Source: Anomaloglossus baeobatrachus (lineage: Eukaryota > Chordata > Amphibia > Anura > Aromobatidae). From it: DNA of 64,000 bases. The translations under genes were made by a program, and so were the position numbers. The stretch spans positions 105,541,135-105,605,134 of the forward strand of contig NC_134357.1 in assembly GCF_048569485.1 (NCBI RefSeq), read 5' to 3'. The notes beneath the pieces are model-generated. The model did no database searches and was not told where the DNA came from. It saw nothing but the letters and a program-made list of their open reading frames with translations. The number at the start of each line of letters is the position of its first letter. Position 1 is the stretch's first letter. Positions 1 to 11,683 of this stretch are shown piece after piece.

Positions 1-9
1 TGCTTATTC

Positions 10-1440
10 CCCCCCCCCCCAGTCTAAAAATAGCATCCTGAAGCCAACCCAGAATTGTCGCATCCATTAGATGCATCAATCCAAGCTCTTTACCCGGCTC
101 TTCCCGATTGCCCTGGTGCGGTGTCAATCGGGGTAATAAGTGATTAATCGCAGCTCACAGCTGCCACTAAGCCCTAGATTAGCGATGAGAGGCATCTATG
201 AGACCGCCCATTATTAATCTGTAAGTGAAAAGAAATAAACACAAACACTGAAAAAATCCTTTATTTGGAATAAAAGACAAAAAACACCCTCTTTCACCAG
301 TTTATTAACCCCAAAACCACCCCTGAAGATCTGACGTAATTCACACGAGATCCCACAATGATTCTAGCTCTGCTACATCTGACATTACTTAAATCATAGG
401 ACATGTCCACATGCTGTAACTGCAGGCAGAGAATGAGCCTCGATCAGCGGTGACATCATTAGTTACGATCACAGCTTGAGGCTCCCACGGTCTTCCACCT
501 ATGACCACAGCTAACCTGACCTCAGGATACTTCATTAAGCTCAGTTACTTCAGTTGAGGTTAGGTTAGCTGCGTCATTCTCTGCCTGTAGTTACAGCATG
601 TAGACATGTACCATGATCGCGTGCTGTAATTTGAGATGTAGCAGAGCTAGAATCGTCATGCGACATTGTGTGGATTATGCCTCACCTTCAGGGGTGTTTT
701 GGAGGTTAATAAAGTGGTGAAAGAGGTTGGTTTCTTTTGTCTTTCATTCCAAATAAAGGATTTTTTTCGGTGTTTATGTTTATTTACTTTCATTTACAGA
801 TTACTAATGGAGGGATCTCATAGACGTCTCCCTTTACTAAGCTAGGGTTTAGAGGCAACTCTTAGCTGCGATAAACCCCTTAATAACTCAATTGCCATTG
901 CAACAGGGCAATTGGGGAAAGCCGGGTAAAGTGCTGGGATTGTCACATCTAATGGATGCAACAATCCTGGGTGGCTGCAGGCTGCAATTTTTAGGCTGGG
1001 GGGCCCAACAAGCATGAGTCTCTCCAGCCTGAGAATGCCAGCCCCCAGCTATCGGGCTTTATCTTGGATGGGTATCAAAATTGGGAGGGATCGCACTCTG
1101 TTTTTTAAAATTATTTATTTAAATAAATTAAAAAAAAGCCATATGCGGTTCCTCCTATTTTGATACACAGCCAGGATAAGCGCATGGCTGAGGGTTGCAG
1201 CCTGTAGCCGTGGGCTTTTTTCTGTGCTGGGTATCATAACACGGTGGACCCTAATTCTATTTCTTATTTAATTATTTTTACTGTACAGTAGACCGATAGA
1301 CTGGGTCTATAAGTGCAAGCGTTAAACACATTGTCATTGAGCATGGGCATGTGTCTGACTGCAGCCAATCACAGACGGCGATGGGCGGGGAAAGCAGTGA
1401 ATATGCATGAAGCTAATGCACAGCCCCGGAAGTGAATGAG
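10..1440. repeat. Long palindromic interspersed repeat, family A, copy 1
   Basis: Two arms of about 0.5 kb (about 10-535 and 540-1004) are imperfect reverse complements. For example, the left arm's AATAAACACAAACACTG and CCAGTTTATTAACC are mirrored by TGTTTATGTTTATTTAC and GGTTAATAAAGTGGTG in the right arm. The centre is a small hairpin (AGCTAACCTGACCTCA against TGAGGTTAGGTTAGCT). Beyond the right arm the sequence continues as a single-copy body to about 1440, and that body is recognisably repeated at 32350-32640. No coding capacity was seen. It is probably a non-autonomous transposable element whose family I do not recognise. Confidence 0.7.
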
Positions 1441-1785
1441 CAGCCACGGGAGCAAATACAGCCAAGCCAGAACCTTGGTAAGTATATCGCGCTTGCTCCT
1501 GTCCCCCTATCCCTTCTAACACCATTTTTAATTGCCGAATTCTGGTATCCCACAGACTTATATGGGGACTGGCGTCTGACCAGATACCTGGGATTAATCC
1601 AAGACCAGAACTGGATTTTCTTTTTTAACTCGGGTTAGGTTCACCTGTCCTGGTTATCTGTGGGTCTGCCCATCACTACTAATGACGCCTTCTATGCTTT
1701 GGCATGCATCGGGGCAAGAATTGGCGGTAGAGTCTTCTTCTGCTTTTCCATCCCTCCACCTGCCTCCTCTATTTCTTTTATCTTT
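1441..1785. other. Gap: no gene seen
   Basis: Tail of family A or unrelated DNA. It contains a splice-donor-like CTTGGTAAGTAT near 1475, at about the position where the second family A copy has GATCGGTGAGTAAG (near 32707). I see no convincing exon. Confidence 0.4.
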
Positions 1786-2105
1786 AAATCAGGATTTGAA
1801 TGCACATTTCCTTTCAGAATCAACATTTTCTATGGGATATCATAATGCAAAATACTACTATAAATGTCACACCAACAGCACTCATGCAGCCCCAGATAAT
1901 GACATTGCCACCACCATGTTTCACAGTACATACTGTGTATTTTCCTTTCTACTCAACATTGCAACTCCATATAGATTTGAAATTTTCAGTTACAAAAAAA
2001 AATTATCTTGGTCTCATCACTCCAGAGCATAAAGTCCCAGTCATCTTTAAATTCACAGCATTGGCCTTGGCAAATTATATGTGGCTTTTTTGAGCATAGG
2101 CTTTA

Positions 2106-2529
2106 AAGGCGGCATTACACGCTACGATTTATCTGACGATATGTCGTCGTGGGTCACGGATTCCGTGGCGCACATCCGGCATCGTTAGCGACTTCGTTGT
2201 GTGTGACACCTACGAGCAACTCCGAACGATCACAAGTAGGTTGGAAATCGTTGATCGTTGACACGTCGTTCACTTTCAAAATATTGTTCATCGTTAGGAA
2301 CGCAGCAGACATATTGGTATGTTTGACACCCTGCCAACGACGAACAACATGCACACGTCCGCCTTGGTCAAACAATATATGGTTGATCGCTGTTGCGTCG
2401 TTTGTGAGATGTGTACCTGTGACCACTAATAAACGACCTATGAGCGATCTCAGAAAATCGTTACTACGATCCGGGCGTGTCACATCGCTAATGAGATCGT
2501 CAGATAAATCGTAGCGTGTAAAGCGGCCT
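2106..2529. mobile_element. Harbinger-like MITE (TTA target duplication)
   Basis: Terminal inverted repeats AAGGCGGCATTACACGCTAC and its complement at the right end (GTAGCGTGTAAAGCGGCCTT) continue inward as ATTTATCTGACGAT/ATCGTCAGATAAAT. TTA flanks both ends (2103-2105, 2530-2532), the PIF/Harbinger target pattern. It sits inside the Tc1 relic. Same family as 14276, 29859, 37835, 40235 and 63334. Confidence 0.8.
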
Positions 2530-3008
2530 TTAGAGAGACGCCTTTGAGGATGACATCAAGACATGCCATTCCTCTGCAGTGTACACCATACTGTGCCACT
2601 GGAAATACTCACCCCAGTTTGGCTTTCTACTTCTTTAGACAACTGCAGTGAACTTGTATGGAAATGGTCTTTAACCCTTCTCAGCAGATGTTCCTGATTA
2701 TGTGTTAACTTCCGTGATTAGTTCTGACCTATGTGTGAGATATCACAGTTTTATCTTTGTTACATTTTTTAATCACTTTTGGTGCAGTATTCTAGCTGTT
2801 ACGTAAAGTTTGGCTGATCTTCTTGTAGCTTTCACCTTCCTTGTGTAAAGAACTTATCTTCTTTCTCAATGCTTGATATATTTCTTTTTCATGTGGTGCT
2901 ATTGCTGATATCATGTAATGGGAAGGAGTTTTTGTTAAGTAACACCTTTTATATTCAACTGGATACCTGTTTAATCAATAATTAGACTTACCTGTGGTTG
3001 AACTCTTG

Positions 3009-3611
3009 TGTGACGCATATAAGGACAGGCTCAGGGTCCGTTTTCTCACTTACCATTTCGGACCATGCACTTTAAATGTAGTTTTTTCCTTGGGCACATT
3101 AAGTGTTAGTTCTTTCCCTGGTGCAGCAGCAGACCTGCTCAGCTGTCAGCACTTGATCACTTCCATCTGGGATATAAGTCCTCTGCTTCCTGGGTATTGT
3201 GCTGGTTATTCTATTCAGTTAGGAGCTAGCTGGGAGCAGAGATGACATAGTGGTTGCTGCTGTGTTGTCTGTTGCAGTTGAGCAAATTGTTTGTTTTGTA
3301 CTCCTCCGTTCCCTTATTATTCCCTCACCTATATTTCCTTGATTGTTTCTGGTGTAGGTTTTTGGTGCATATGTGGCTTAATTTTACCCCCGTTTGTCTT
3401 ACCTTGCTGGAAGGTTTTTTGGAATCTCCGTACTGGTCTGTTCCCTGAGTGGTGGGGATATAGTCATCAGGGTCAGGACAGGAGACTGGGCCACATTGGA
3501 GGCTTGACCCTGACTACCATTAAGTCTACTGTCGAGATAAGGGACAACACAGGGTCCCCAGTCTTAGGGTCAGCCAAATAGCCCCTGTACTATCCGTATC
3601 TCCCCATGACA
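3009..3611 (+). repeat. 5' LTR of the Gypsy-like element
   Basis: Begins TGTGACGCATATAAGGAC and ends CCCCATGACA (TG...CA). It pairs with 5249-5834. The short ORFs across it are not conserved between the two LTRs. Confidence 0.8.
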
Positions 3612-3689
3612 TATTAACCAGCCATTACCTTATTCACTTCCCAACCTTTTCCCTGTTTGTCACAGTCACTATTACTCACGCTGCAGGAT

Positions 3690-4520
3690 GGGCCCATCTT
3701 GCACAGAAGATCGCGGACAATTTAAGGGGTCTGCGTTCTGAGATGGTGCACCAGCTTCAACAGATCGTGGGCCTTTTGGTGGCGGCCGAATCTCCCCCTG
3801 ATCCTAATGTGTACCTCCCTGAAACTTTTTTGGGGGGTGGGATAGGTACAGGGTCTTTGCGGAAACCTGTCACCTGTATTTTAGGCTCCGAACCCATTCA
3901 TCGGGGCCTGAGGCTCAGCGCGTGAGGGTCATTATTTCTTTGTTGTGGGGTGATCCTCAATCCAGGGTCATCTCTCTCTACCAGCCGATTCGGAGGCCAT
4001 GCGGTCAGTAGATGATTTCTTCGTGGCTCTGGTCTATGGTGAGCCTAATGGCGTCTCCCAGGTGGAATCTCAGCTCTGCAACTTCCAGCAGGGGATACGA
4101 CCAGCTGAGGAGTACTGTTTTGAGTTCTGGAGATGGGCCAGGTACACCCTATGGAACAACATGGCTCTCAGGAGTCAGTTTGTCCAGGAGTTGTCTGTTC
4201 GGCTGAGGGATTCCTTATTGCAGTACTTCGCACCTACGTCGCTGGAGGCCGCCATGTCTCTTGCCAGCAGGGTGGATAGATGTCCCATGGAGAGATCCAT
4301 CAAGACCCCTTAGCCATTCCAGAGATGGAGCACCCACGCGTAGATGAGGACAAGCCCATGCAGGTTAACGGGGCTCTCCTCTCGCGACCAGTCAGTAGCT
4401 GTCCACCGTGGGATGAAAACTTGTTTTTATTGCGGAAGTGAGGGTCATTTTATTGGTGCATGCCCTGCTCATCCCAAACAGGTTTCACCTCCAAAGCAGC
4501 TGCACTGTTCTGGTTACTTT
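3690..4520 (+). pseudogene. gag-like fossil of the Gypsy-like element
   Basis: Contains a retrotransposon-type gag stretch (about 3999-4310; DDFFVALVYGEP, then an RPAEEYCFEFWRWA region) followed near 4410-4470 by a zinc knuckle of CX2CX4HX4C form (CFYCGSEGHFIGAC). Gag proteins assemble the retrotransposon particle and bind its RNA. The reading frame is broken, so this is a fossil. The family is Ty3/Gypsy by overall look and by the 5-bp target duplication, without a database check. Confidence 0.7.
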
Positions 4521-5248
4521 GAGTGGGGCGACCAGAGCTTTACGGTTGCCGCTTTATTTCCCTCAGTGCGACCACACCACACATGGGAGGAATGCCCATC
4601 TCTCTTTTCAGCCTTGGTCTGAATGCTCGGCCCGTGAGCTGGTTTTTCCGTGACCTTCAGGATACATTGTTCCTACTGAAAAACTACTAGCGGCAGATCT
4701 TCTTTGTGCAAGGGGTCCTTGAGTGGGCATCTCCATTGGCCGTCCAGTCCTTGCTTCCCTGGACCCTAGGGTTGAATCAGGGATGGACAGGACTATTTGT
4801 CCCAATCCCCAGCTTAATCGTGGTGTTTCCCCCAGAGTAGTGGTAGTAAGGGGGCAGCTGCAGTATCTAGGTATATGAATAAACATAAGCCTCAATGTTT
4901 TCCCTGGAGAGGTGGCTGGAAGGGGGCAGCGACGGTGTCTGAGTGCATGTATGGCCATCCACAGTTGCACGTATGCGAAAATACAGATAATAAACGTGCA
5001 GGTCCAGACCTGTGGAAAAATGACCTTGTATGGGTGCTTCTGGCAGTGTGAGCGCTGATTATCTTGGTATTATTCTGTTGTGGACTGTAGTGACTCTACG
5101 GCCAACCCAGTTCTTAACACCCAGGTCGGCACTCGAGAGGGATAGTTTCAGTTGCTCAGCTAGGTTGTTGTTCACATTTGTCCATAAAAAATGGTTGTGT
5201 GTGCATGGTCTTGAGAGTCCTGAGACCTCTTCTTAAATGCGAGGAAAT

Positions 5249-5834
5249 TGTCACGTGTATAAGGACATGCTTAGGGTCAGCTTTCTCACTTACCATCTAG
5301 GACCATGCACTTTAAATGTAGTTTTTAGCTTGGGCACATTAAGGGTTAATTTGTTCACTTATGCAGCAGTAGACTTGCTCAGCTGTTAGCACTTAATCAC
5401 TTCCATCTGGGATATAAGCCCTCTGCTTCCTGGGTATTGTGCTAGTTATTCTATTCAGTTAGGAGTAGAGAGCACGTGGTGGTTGCTACTGTGCTGTCTG
5501 CTGCTGCAAGTTGTTTGTTTTGTACTCCTCCTTTCTCTTATTATTCCTCACCTGTATTTCCTTGATTGTTTTTGGTGTAGGTTTTTAGTATGTATGTGGT
5601 TTTTATTTTACTTCTGTTTGTCTTACCTTGTTGGTGGGTTTTTGGGATCTTCATCCTGGTCTGTTCCCTGGGTGGTGGAGATATAGTCATCAGGGCCAGG
5701 ACAGGAGACAGGGCTACGTTGGAGGCTCGACCCTGACTACCATTTAGTCTACCGTCGGAATAATGGACAGCACAGGGTCCCCATTCTTAGGGTCAACTGA
5801 GGTGCCCATGTACTATCCGTATCTCCCCATTATA
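5249..5834 (+). repeat. 3' LTR of the Gypsy-like element
   Basis: Begins TGTCACGTGTATAAGGAC and ends CCCCATTATA. It is followed directly by the TCTTG target duplication and then by resumed Tc1 sequence. Confidence 0.8.
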
Positions 5835-6636
5835 TCTTGTTAATTAGAATTTTGTAGTTTAAACTTTAGATTTGATCTTAAGACTTTCATTTTGGTGCAC
5901 TCATTTTTGCAACATGTCCTTGAATAAATTTGTTGAATCTTGTTTGCAGCTACATTTGGTTTAGTACTTTGTAGTATGGAAACCCATAGAGAATCTTTAT
6001 TCTGAAAGGAAACTAAAGGTTTTCTGAAAAATCTGTTTCATAAGAAAATTTATATAGTCATGAGAAAATCTAAGTACACCCTCTTTGGTTTTTTATGGTT
6101 TTATGTACCAGGACATAACCTCTTGTCTACAGCAAAGCAGCCAATCAGTGAGCTCAGTGTCTCTGTCAGTATAGACTGAATGCCGCGCTCAGTGATACTG
6201 AACTCACTGATTGGGTACTGTGCTATCAACGTGACATCAGTGCCACAGCCAATACCAGACTCCGAGAGCAGTGACGGAGACTCACTGGTGGGCACAGGGA
6301 GAATGATAAAGATTAGTTTTTGTTTGTTTTTTTTATAACAAACTGTACCCATGGAAAAGTATTTTCTAAAAGGGAACAACCCTATTAATATTATTGAAAT
6401 ACACCCTCAGTTGAACAACAATTTATGACAAATTACAACATGCAATTATTTGTTTAACAAAAACTAGGCCAAAATGCAGAAGCAGTATATGAAAAAATGA
6501 AGTACACCACATTACTCAATGTTCACCTTAAAAATCAATTGCTTTATCAGAAATACCTTGAAGTTATTATAATCTTTATGACATTATCATTCGTTCTGAA
6601 GGAATTTTGGCCAACTCTACTTTACAACACCGCTTA

Positions 6637-9600
6637 GGCTATGTGCCCATGGGCGCTCGTACCTGCGGATGTATCCGCAGGTACGAGCGCATGTTTCCCG
6701 CAGCTGCCCGCCGGCATCCGTAGCTATTTTTAGCTGCGAGATTCCAGCTGAATAGCTGCGGGACACATGCAGACATTCATGCGAATTACCTGCGGACGTC
6801 CCGGCCTCTATCTCCATAGCGGAGGGTCAGGACATCCGCAGGTAATTCCGCATGGAAATTTGACATGCAATTATACGTGCGGATGCGGACATCCGCAGCA
6901 TGTTCGGCAGCCACACTTTCCGCAGCGTGGACACAGCACTCCCCATGTCCCATAGGATAACATGGGGAGTGACTGTACATGCTAAAACCTAGAAACAACA
7001 AAGAGCCAGCACCAATGTGCACTAAGGCATCAAATATTCCAAACTGCATTATAAAAAAAAATTTTTTTTTGAGATTTTTGGCAAAAAATTGCAATTTCTT
7101 GAGCTGCTTCGCCACGTCACGGCAAATCTCATTTGAAGCAGTCCTACACTAAAATATTTTTATAAAATGTGCCATGCGGCCTCACACATGAATAACAGAA
7201 CTGCTCTCAGCAGCACTCACCTGGTCTATTGCAGTCCCGTACCCATGACTGAGTCACGGTTGTGGGCGGGACAGGTCCAAGCAAATGCTGCATGAAGTAT
7301 ATATATAGCCTGTGGACAAAGCCTGATGACCCAATGTGAACAGTCACCAAACGCCAAAATCTATACAGATGGAATACATCCCAAATTGGGGTGCGTAGCA
7401 AGGTGGAGGTCAACCACCGACCAATTCAACAAAGAAACAACAAAGAGCCAGCACCAATGTGCACTAAGGCATCAAATATTCCAAACTGCATTATAAAAAA
7501 AAAATTTTTTGAGATTTTTGGCAAAAAATTGCAATTTCTTGAGCTGCTTCGCCACGTCACGGCAAATCTCATTTGAAGCAGTCCTACACTAAAATATTTT
7601 TATAAAATGTGCCATGCGGCCTCACACATGAATAACAGAACTGCTCTCAGCAGCACTCACCTGGTCTATTGCAGTCCCGTACCCATGACTGAGTCACGGT
7701 TGTGGGCGGGACAGGTCCAAGCAAATGCTGCATGAAGTATATATATAGCCTGTGGACAAAGCCTGATGACCCAATGTGAACAGTCACCAAACGCCAAAAT
7801 CTATACAGATGGAATACATCCCAAATTGGGGTGCGTAGCAAGGTGGAGGTCAACCACCGACCAATTCAACAAAGAAACAACAAAGAGCCAGCACCAATGT
7901 GCACTAAGGCATCAAATATTCCAAACTGCATTATAAAAAAAAATTTTTTTGAGATTTTTGGCAAAAAATTGCAATTTCTTGAGCTGCTTCGCCACGTCAC
8001 GGCAAATCTCATTTGAAGCAGTCCTACACTAAAATATTTTTATAAAATGTGCCATGCGGCCTCACACATGAATAACAGAACTGCTCTCAGCAGCACTCAC
8101 CTGGTCTATTACAGTCCCGTACCCATGACTGAGTCACGGTTGTGGGCGGGACAGGTCCAAGCAAATGCTGCATGAAGTATATATATAGCCTGTGGACAAA
8201 GCCTGATGACCCAATGTGAACAGTCACCAAACGCCAAAATCTATACAGATGGAATACATCCCAAATTGGGGTGCGTAGCAAGGTGGAGGTCAACCACCGA
8301 CCAATTCAACAAAGAAACAACAAAGAGCCAGCACCAATGTGCACTAAGGCATCAAATATTCCAAACTGCATTATAAAAAAAAATTTTTTTGAGATTTTTG
8401 GCAAAAAATTGCAATTTCTTGAGCTGCTTCGCCACGTCACGGCAAATCTCATTTGAAGCAGTCCTACACTAAAATATTTTTATAAAATGTGCCATGCGGC
8501 CTCACACATGAATAACAGAACTGCTCTCAGCAGCACTCACCTGGTCTATTGCAGTCCCGTACCCATGACTGAGTCACGGTTGTGGGCGGGACAGGTCCAA
8601 GCAAATGCTGCATGAAGTATATATATAGCCTGTGGACAAAGCCTGATGACCCAATGTGAACAGTCACCAAACGCCAAAATCTATACAGATGGAATACATC
8701 CCAAATTGGGGTGCGTAGCAAGGTGGAGGTCAACCACCGACCAATTCAACAAAGAAACAACAAAGAGCCAGCACCAATGTGCACTAAGGCATCAAATATT
8801 CCAAACTGCATTATAAAAAAAAAATTTTTTTGAGATTTTTGGCAAAAAATTGCAATTTCTTGAGCTGCTTCGCCACGTCACGGCAAATCTCATTTGAAGC
8901 AGTCCTACACTAAAATATTTTTATAAAATGTGCCATGCGGCCTCACACATGAATAACAGAACTGCTCTCAGCAGCACTCACCTGGTCTATTGCAGTCCCG
9001 TACCCATGACTGAGTCACGGTTGTGGGCGGGACAGGTCGAAGCAAATGCTGCATGAAGTATATATATAGCCTGTGGACAAAGCCTGATGACCCAATGTGA
9101 ACAGTCACCAAACGCCAAAATCTATACAGATGGAATACATCCCAAATTGGGGTGCGTAGCAAGGTGGAGGTCAACCACCGACCAATTCAACAAAGAAACA
9201 ACAAAGAGCCAGCACCAATGTGCACTAAGGCATCAAATATTCCAAACTGCATTATAAAAAAAAATTTTTTTGAGATTTTTGGCAAAAAATTGCAATTTCT
9301 TGAGCTGCTTCGCCACGTCACGGCAAATCTCATTTGAAGCAGTCCTACACTAAAATATTTTTATAAAATGTGCCATGCGGCCTCACACATGAATAACAGA
9401 ACTGCTCTCAGCAGCACTCACCTGGTCTATTGCAGTCCCGTACCCATGACTGAGTCACGGTTGTGGGCGGGACAGGTCCAAGCAAATGCTGCATGAAGTA
9501 TATATATAGCCTGTGGACAAAGCCTGATGACCCAATGTGAACAGTCACCAAACGCCAAAATCTATACAGATGGAATACATCCCAAATTGGGGTGCGTAGC

Positions 9601-10744
9601 AAGGTGGAGGTCAACCACCGACCAATTCAACAAAGAAACAACAAAGAGCCAGCACCAATGTGCACTAAGGCATCAAATATTCCAAACTGCATTATAAAAA
9701 AATTTTTATAATGCAGTTTGGAATATTTGATGCCTTAGTGCACATTGGTGCTGGCTCTTTGTTGTTTCTTTGTTGAATTGGTCGGTGGTTGACCTCCACC
9801 TTGCTATGCACCCCAATTTGGGATGTATTCCATCTGTATAGATTTTGGCGTTTGGTGACTGTTCACATTGGGTCATCAGGCTTTGTCCACAGGCTATATA
9901 TATACTTCATGCAGCATTTGCTTGGACCTGTCCCGCCCACAGCCATGACTCAGTCATGGGTACGGGACTGCAATAGACCAGGTGAGTGCTGCTGAGAGCA
10001 GTTCTGCTATTTATATGTGAGGCCGCATGGCACATTTTATAAAAATATTTTAGTGTAGGACTGCTTCAAATGAGATTTGCCGTGACGTGGCGAAGCAGCT
10101 CAAGAAATTGCAATTTTTTGCCAAAAATCTCAAAAAAAAAATTTTTATAATGCAGTTTGGAATATTTGATGCCTTAGTGCACATTGGTGCTGGCTCTTTG
10201 TTGTTTCTTTGTTGAATTGGTCGGTGGTTGACCTCCACCTTGCTATGCACCCCAATTTGGGATGTATTCCATCTGTATAGATTTTGGCGTTTGGTGACTG
10301 TTCACATTGGGTCATCAGGCTTTGTCCACAGGCTATATATATACTTCATGCAGCATTTGCTTGGACCTGTCCCGCCCACAGCCATGACTCAGTCATGGGT
10401 ACGGGACTGCAATAGACCAGGTGAGTGCTGCTGAGAGCAGTTCTGCTATTTATATGTGAGGCCGCATGGCACATTTTATAAAAATATTTTAGTGTAGGAC
10501 TGCTTCAAATGAGATTTGCCGTGACGTGGCGAAGCAGCTCAAGAAATTGCAATTTTTTGCCAAAAATCTCAAAAAAAATTTTTATAATGCAGTTTGGAAT
10601 ATTTGATGCCTTAGTGCACATTGGTGCTGGCTCTTTGTTGTTTCTTACATGCTAAAACCTGCAGATTTATCTGTTAAATCCAGAAAAATCCGCAGGTTTT
10701 CCGCGGCAAAATCCGCAGAAACAAGCTCCCGTGGGCACATGGCC
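6637..10744. mobile_element. Harbinger-like MITE carrying a tandem array
   Basis: Terminal repeats GGCTATGTGCCCATGGG (left) and CCCGTGGGCACATGGCC (right) match the intact relative at 46004-46387. The left flank is TTA and the right flank TTG, a probable one-base decay of the target duplication. About 350 bp of MITE lies left of the array and 90 bp right of it, so the array at 6991-10646 is a secondary insertion. Confidence 0.75.
6991..10646. repeat. Inverted tandem array of ~440-bp units with 14-bp target duplication
   Basis: Six direct units start at 6991, 7433, 7873, 8313, 8753 and 9194. A partial unit from 9634 runs into a near-perfect palindromic centre (TTATAAAAAAATTTTTATAA, about 9698), and two units in inverted orientation end at 10646. 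Both outer ends are the same sequence (AGAAACAACAAAGAGCCAGC and its complement). The 14-bp ACATGCTAAAACCT flanks both sides (6977-6990, 10647-10660), so the array or its founder arrived as one insertion. The two right-arm units share variants absent from the left arm (TATGCA for TACGCA; CAGCCATGAC for CAACCGTGAC; TATTTATATG for TATTCATGTG). Each unit has CTGATGA and CCAAAC separated by a short hairpin, a weak hammerhead-like motif, which suggests Penelope terminal-repeat or retrozyme-like origin. No gene. Confidence 0.85.
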
Positions 10745-10800
10745 TTGATGTTATTGATTAAAGTTTGTGGGCATTTCTTGACTCTGGAAAGTCTTACAAA

Positions 10801-11580
10801 CGGCCTTACCTTTACCGACCGACCATCACCCCCACCCACTTCTCGAGTTCTTACCTAAAATAAGCACAAAGACTGCGTGATGTTGGATATAAAAGGTCAC
10901 AGCAGCCCCATTTATTAAGCAACAACAAAAAGATCAATCAGTAAATAACATTTTAAATACCAGATGAAAACACTCAAAAGGAGGAGGGGTAAATGAAGGT
11001 TCCAAACTTTTCGATTGCAATATTAGCTCCGCCACATGTCCTCAGCCGTACTACACCGGCTCGAGGTCACCTAGCCGAATGTTGCCCATCCCATGTCTCG
11101 CTAAGACTCAACCCAGCAAGGACCCATGTTACACCAATCAATTGCACCTCCAGGAGTAACCGATTCCTGCTTTGGGTTCCCCCCTCATTGTTTTGTGCAA
11201 ACCCCCACCTTCAAATACCCCCTCCTTTTCCCTGCTGCTGTGACAAAGTCACTCCATGCTCTTCTCTACGTTGGTTGAACAAAACTACAACAGGGCAGGT
11301 GGGTGAGAATAATTCTGGTTGCCCTCCAGTTAAACGTAACCAACCCCCCTGAGGACCTGACCTATATATACTGCCCCCCAAATGCCACCCCTTAACCAAT
11401 CAAAGTGCCCCAAATCCCAACTGACACCTCAGCTCCACTTTACACTTTTCCCGCACAAATGTAACACCACAAATTAACCCCTTAACCGAGACTAAAGTCT
11501 AGCATCCCTCCTCAGTCATGCTGCTTTACATTGAGCCCCTTCGGGGCAGTAGTCCGGGCCGTTCCTTTATCCACAGATCT
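10801..11580 (-). repeat. LTR-like promoter-bearing repeat, unclassified
   Basis: On the minus strand this insertion in Tc1-A has a TATA-like TATATATA (11370-11363), then about 450 bp later an AATAAA (10916-10911), and then a splice-donor-like TTTTAGGTAAGAA near 10855. The order of promoter, polyadenylation signal and donor resembles an LTR plus leader. I could not define paired ends or a target duplication. It could instead be the 5' region of another retroelement. Confidence 0.35.
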
Positions 11581-11683
11581 GTTCAGCATTTCAACTGGGT
11601 TGAAGTCTGAACTTTGCCTTTATTTATTACAACATCCTGATACTTTTCTTTTTCAGCCATTCTAATGTAGATTTGCTGTTGTA

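Larger units (their letters stand above)
3009..5834 (+). mobile_element. Old Ty3/Gypsy-like LTR element, broken
   Basis: Two diverged direct repeats of about 0.6 kb (3009-3611 and 5249-5834) bound a 1.6-kb interior. The 5-bp sequence TCTTG occurs directly outside both ends (3004-3008, 5835-5839), which marks a single insertion into the Tc1 relic. The interior holds gag-like sequence with a CCHC zinc knuckle and no pol that I can recognise. The LTRs differ at about 1 base in 7 over their first 60 bases, so the insertion is old. It is clearly broken, with several breaks. Confidence 0.8.
1786..6054 (-). mobile_element. Tc1-like DNA transposon relic, interrupted twice
   Basis: Read on the minus strand, about 1800-2100 encodes a decayed Tc1 transposase core (VKHGG-N-VIIWGCMSA style, near 1880-1925), a hallmark of Tc1 DD34E transposases. 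About 2540-3000 holds further Tc1-like N-terminal sequence. A Harbinger MITE (2106-2529) and an LTR element (3009-5834) split it. The Tc1-like sequence resumes at 5840 (TTAATTAGAATTTTG) and runs to about 6054. Many frameshifts and stops are present, so it is inactive. The left boundary is uncertain. Confidence 0.65.
6055..11683 (-). mobile_element. Second Tc1-like relic (Tc1-A), interrupted by a MITE and an LTR-like repeat
   Basis: Starts with a Tc1-type terminus (TAGTCATGAGAAAATCTAAGT near 6055) and shows the typical internal text up to 6636. It resumes at 10745-10800 (TTTGTGGGCATTTCTTGACTC) after the MITE insertion, and again at about 11580-11683 (TTCTTTTTCAGCCATTCT). Another Tc1 then begins at a TA. 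These resumptions show the nesting order. The transposase is decayed beyond coding. Confidence 0.6.

Noticed and set aside
7207-10434. A 68-codon ORF repeated in nearly every 440-bp unit
   Set aside because: It follows the repeat unit exactly, has no start context or domain, and its conservation is explained by homogenisation of the array.
6991-10646. CRISPR-like or ordinary satellite reading of the tandem array
   Set aside because: Units are ~440 bp without short repeats and spacers, and the 14-bp flanking duplication argues for a mobile insertion in a eukaryote.
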